A stretch of 64,000 nt of DNA from Acetoanaerobium sticklandii (GTDB lineage: Bacteria > Bacillota > Clostridia > Peptostreptococcales > Filifactoraceae). The notes under the pieces are model-generated. The model did not search any database and was not told where the DNA came from. It was given only the letters and a program-made list of their open reading frames with translations. How positions within the stretch are numbered: position 1 is the first letter of the stretch; every line of letters starts with the position of its first letter. The DNA is taken from assembly GCF_000196455.1 (NCBI RefSeq), contig NC_014614.1, positions 1,348,001 to 1,412,000 of the forward strand, in the 5' to 3' direction. The position numbers and the translations under genes were made by a program. Positions 63,250 through 64,000 of this stretch are shown piece by piece.

Positions 63250-63420
63250 TTTTGAATTTCATAAAATAGGTCGCACTATTAGAAGAATAAATCTGTTAGA
63301 TATAAAGTTTACCTTTCCTCCTGAATCTGGATAAGCAGTCCGTTTTACCACAACCCTAAACGAACTAGCTATAAAAGAAAGACGGCTCACCTGTAAGATT
63401 TATAACTAATTATAGGAAAA
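63250..63420 (-). other. Gene-free, less AT-rich stretch, possible structured RNA
   Basis: This DNA has no open reading frame of note but is richer in GC than nearby spacers and contains blocks such as GGTGAGCCGTC and CGGACTGCTTATCC on the minus strand. A TATAAT (minus, 63414-63409) stands before it and the terminator at 63209-63243 behind it. I cannot assign it to a known RNA family. Confidence 0.35.
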
Positions 63421-63424
63421 ATAA

Positions 63425-63510
63425 AAACAAAAAACCCCAGGCTCTTTATGCTCTGGGGAAAAAAGAAAAAATGGAGTTTTTACGGCTAACTTCAGGGGAG
63501 AACTTAACCA
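63425..63510 (-). ncRNA. Probable small RNA with own promoter and terminator
   Basis: On the minus strand TTGAAA (63546-63541), 18 bases, and TATAAT (63522-63517) predict a start near 63510. About 70 bases later CCCCAG/CTGGGG (63458-63435) forms a stem-loop followed by T6GT5, a classical terminator. The ~85-base product has no reading frame of note and includes TTCTCCCCTGAAG near its 5' end. No known family is recognised. Confidence 0.6.
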
Positions 63511-63600
63511 TAATTTATTATAACACACGATATGGCATACTTTCAAATTCTGACACAGTATATAGGGGCAAGGTGATGATTTTGTAATATTTGAATAAAA

Positions 63601-63635
63601 AAAGACTAAGAGATTAACTCTTAGCCTTAGTCTTT
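63601..63635 (-). terminator. Terminator of the partial gene at the right edge
   Basis: AAAGACTAAG (63601-63610) pairs with CTTAGTCTTT (63626-63635); on the minus strand T-rich sequence follows. The stop codon at 63636-63634 overlaps its stem. Confidence 0.8.
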
Positions 63636-63999
63636 AATTAGTCCAAGCCTTTTTAGCAGCGTCTATGGAAAGATAAACTACACCATCCCACATATCTCTT
63701 GTTGGCATTGGAACTAGCTTATGTTCTGTTCCGTAAAACAGAAGATAATCTAGCTTTCCAAAATCCTCTTTCTCTCCCATCATCATCCATCCACTATAGT
63801 TATCCCCAACTGGATTTATGCTTCTTAATTCATCACCTTTATAAGCATACATAGTTGCAGCTCCTCCACCTGATGCTCTCATAAAGATGAAATCTTTTCC
63901 GCTTGTTCCAGCTTTTGCAACAAAGATGTCCTTTGGGTAAAGAGTGAGTCTGGAAGTAACCCTTACAGCATCAGCATTTGTTGCTGTAATGTTGTATTC
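63634..63999 (-). CDS. Unknown protein, C-terminal 121 residues, cut by the window edge
   Basis: The minus-strand frame is open from the right edge to the TAA at 63636-63634, so the ATG at 63882 is internal. The visible part reads EYNITATNADAVRVTSRLTLYPKDIFVAKAG, GKDFIFMRASGGGAATMYAY, GWMMMGEKEDF, LDYLLFYGTEHKLVPMPTRDMW and VVYLSIDAAKKAW. Its repeated beta-strand/turn pattern suits a surface or secreted domain, but the N-terminus with any signal peptide is missing. Base composition is less AT-rich than the neighbouring unknown genes. I do not recognise a family. Confidence 0.7.
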   Translation of the reverse strand, partial: EYNITATNADAVRVTSRLTLYPKDIFVAKAGTSGKDFIFMRASGGGAATMYAYKGDELRSINPVGDNYSGWMMMGEKEDFGKLDYLLFYGTEHKLVPMPTRDMWDGVVYLSIDAAKKAWTN

Positions 64000-64000
64000 A

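Noticed and set aside
63312..63320. GAGGAAAGG on the minus strand as the 5' half of an interrupted RNase P RNA
   Set aside because: The bases after GAGGAAAG do not complement the CTCGGCTT of the fragment at 55.35 kb, and no other RNase P block surrounds it, so a split rnpB spanning the accessory region is not supported.
63634..63882. A complete 82-residue protein
   Set aside because: The frame stays open upstream to the window edge, so this is only the C-terminal end of a larger gene.
1..64000. tRNA or rRNA genes
   Set aside because: I saw no cloverleaf with a GGTTCGAATCC-type arm and no rRNA sequence on either strand by eye; a dedicated tRNA scan was not possible.

Overview
The window is low-GC, AT-rich DNA from an anaerobic Firmicute of the class Clostridia. 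The evidence is the strong GGAGG ribosome sites, the lexA/yneA-type SOS pair, the mutS-mutL-miaA-hfq run, the clostridial methionine-gamma-lyase-like and long glutamine synthetase genes, and ferredoxin-type proteins. Two genes are interrupted by an in-frame TGA at the redox-active Cys position of their families, each followed by a SECIS-like hairpin. The organism therefore probably decodes selenocysteine, as amino-acid-fermenting relatives such as Acetoanaerobium and Peptoclostridium do. The genus is inference only.

Region 1-4.5 kb holds the 3' part of an rRNA uracil methyltransferase and small conserved proteins (a DUF5655-like nuclease-fold protein, DUF3788, secreted DUF1002, YaiI/YqxD). 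Region 4.5-11.1 kb is an operon for salvage of Amadori compounds: a HutC-type GntR regulator with its own operator, a polyamine-type ABC importer, a FrlB-like deglycase and a FrlD-like kinase. Region 11.2-14.1 kb has a HesB-like selenoprotein gene (minus strand) and a UMF1 transporter paired with a phosphodiesterase. Region 14.2-23.6 kb is a maltodextrin operon: LacI-type operators, binding lipoprotein, two permeases (the first frameshifted in a T run), LacI regulator, MalQ, an MsmX/MalK-type ATPase and a glycogen/maltodextrin phosphorylase.

Region 23.7-32.2 kb carries an iron-sulfur protein, an APC permease, an ArsC-like selenoprotein, a PHP phosphoesterase, an aminotransferase, a class II photolyase and small genes. 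Region 32.2-44 kb is conserved: miaB, mutS, mutL, miaA, hfq, a Xer-like recombinase, a methionine-gamma-lyase-like protein and glutamine synthetase. Region 44-55.3 kb has lexA with a divergent SOS-controlled LysM (yneA-like) gene, a second recombinase, purB, an aspartate aminotransferase, a MoxR/VWA pair, and isocitrate dehydrogenase with citrate synthase.

Region 55.3-64 kb is accessory. It starts with a fragment resembling the 3' end of RNase P RNA. Next come three tyrosine recombinases (the middle one has lost its catalytic residues) with a PD-(D/E)XK-like protein among them, then a three-repeat CRISPR array without cas genes. Four unrecognised small proteins, a probable minus-strand small RNA, and the end of a gene running off the window complete it. 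With the copies beside hfq and lexA, the window has five tyrosine recombinases in 20 kb.
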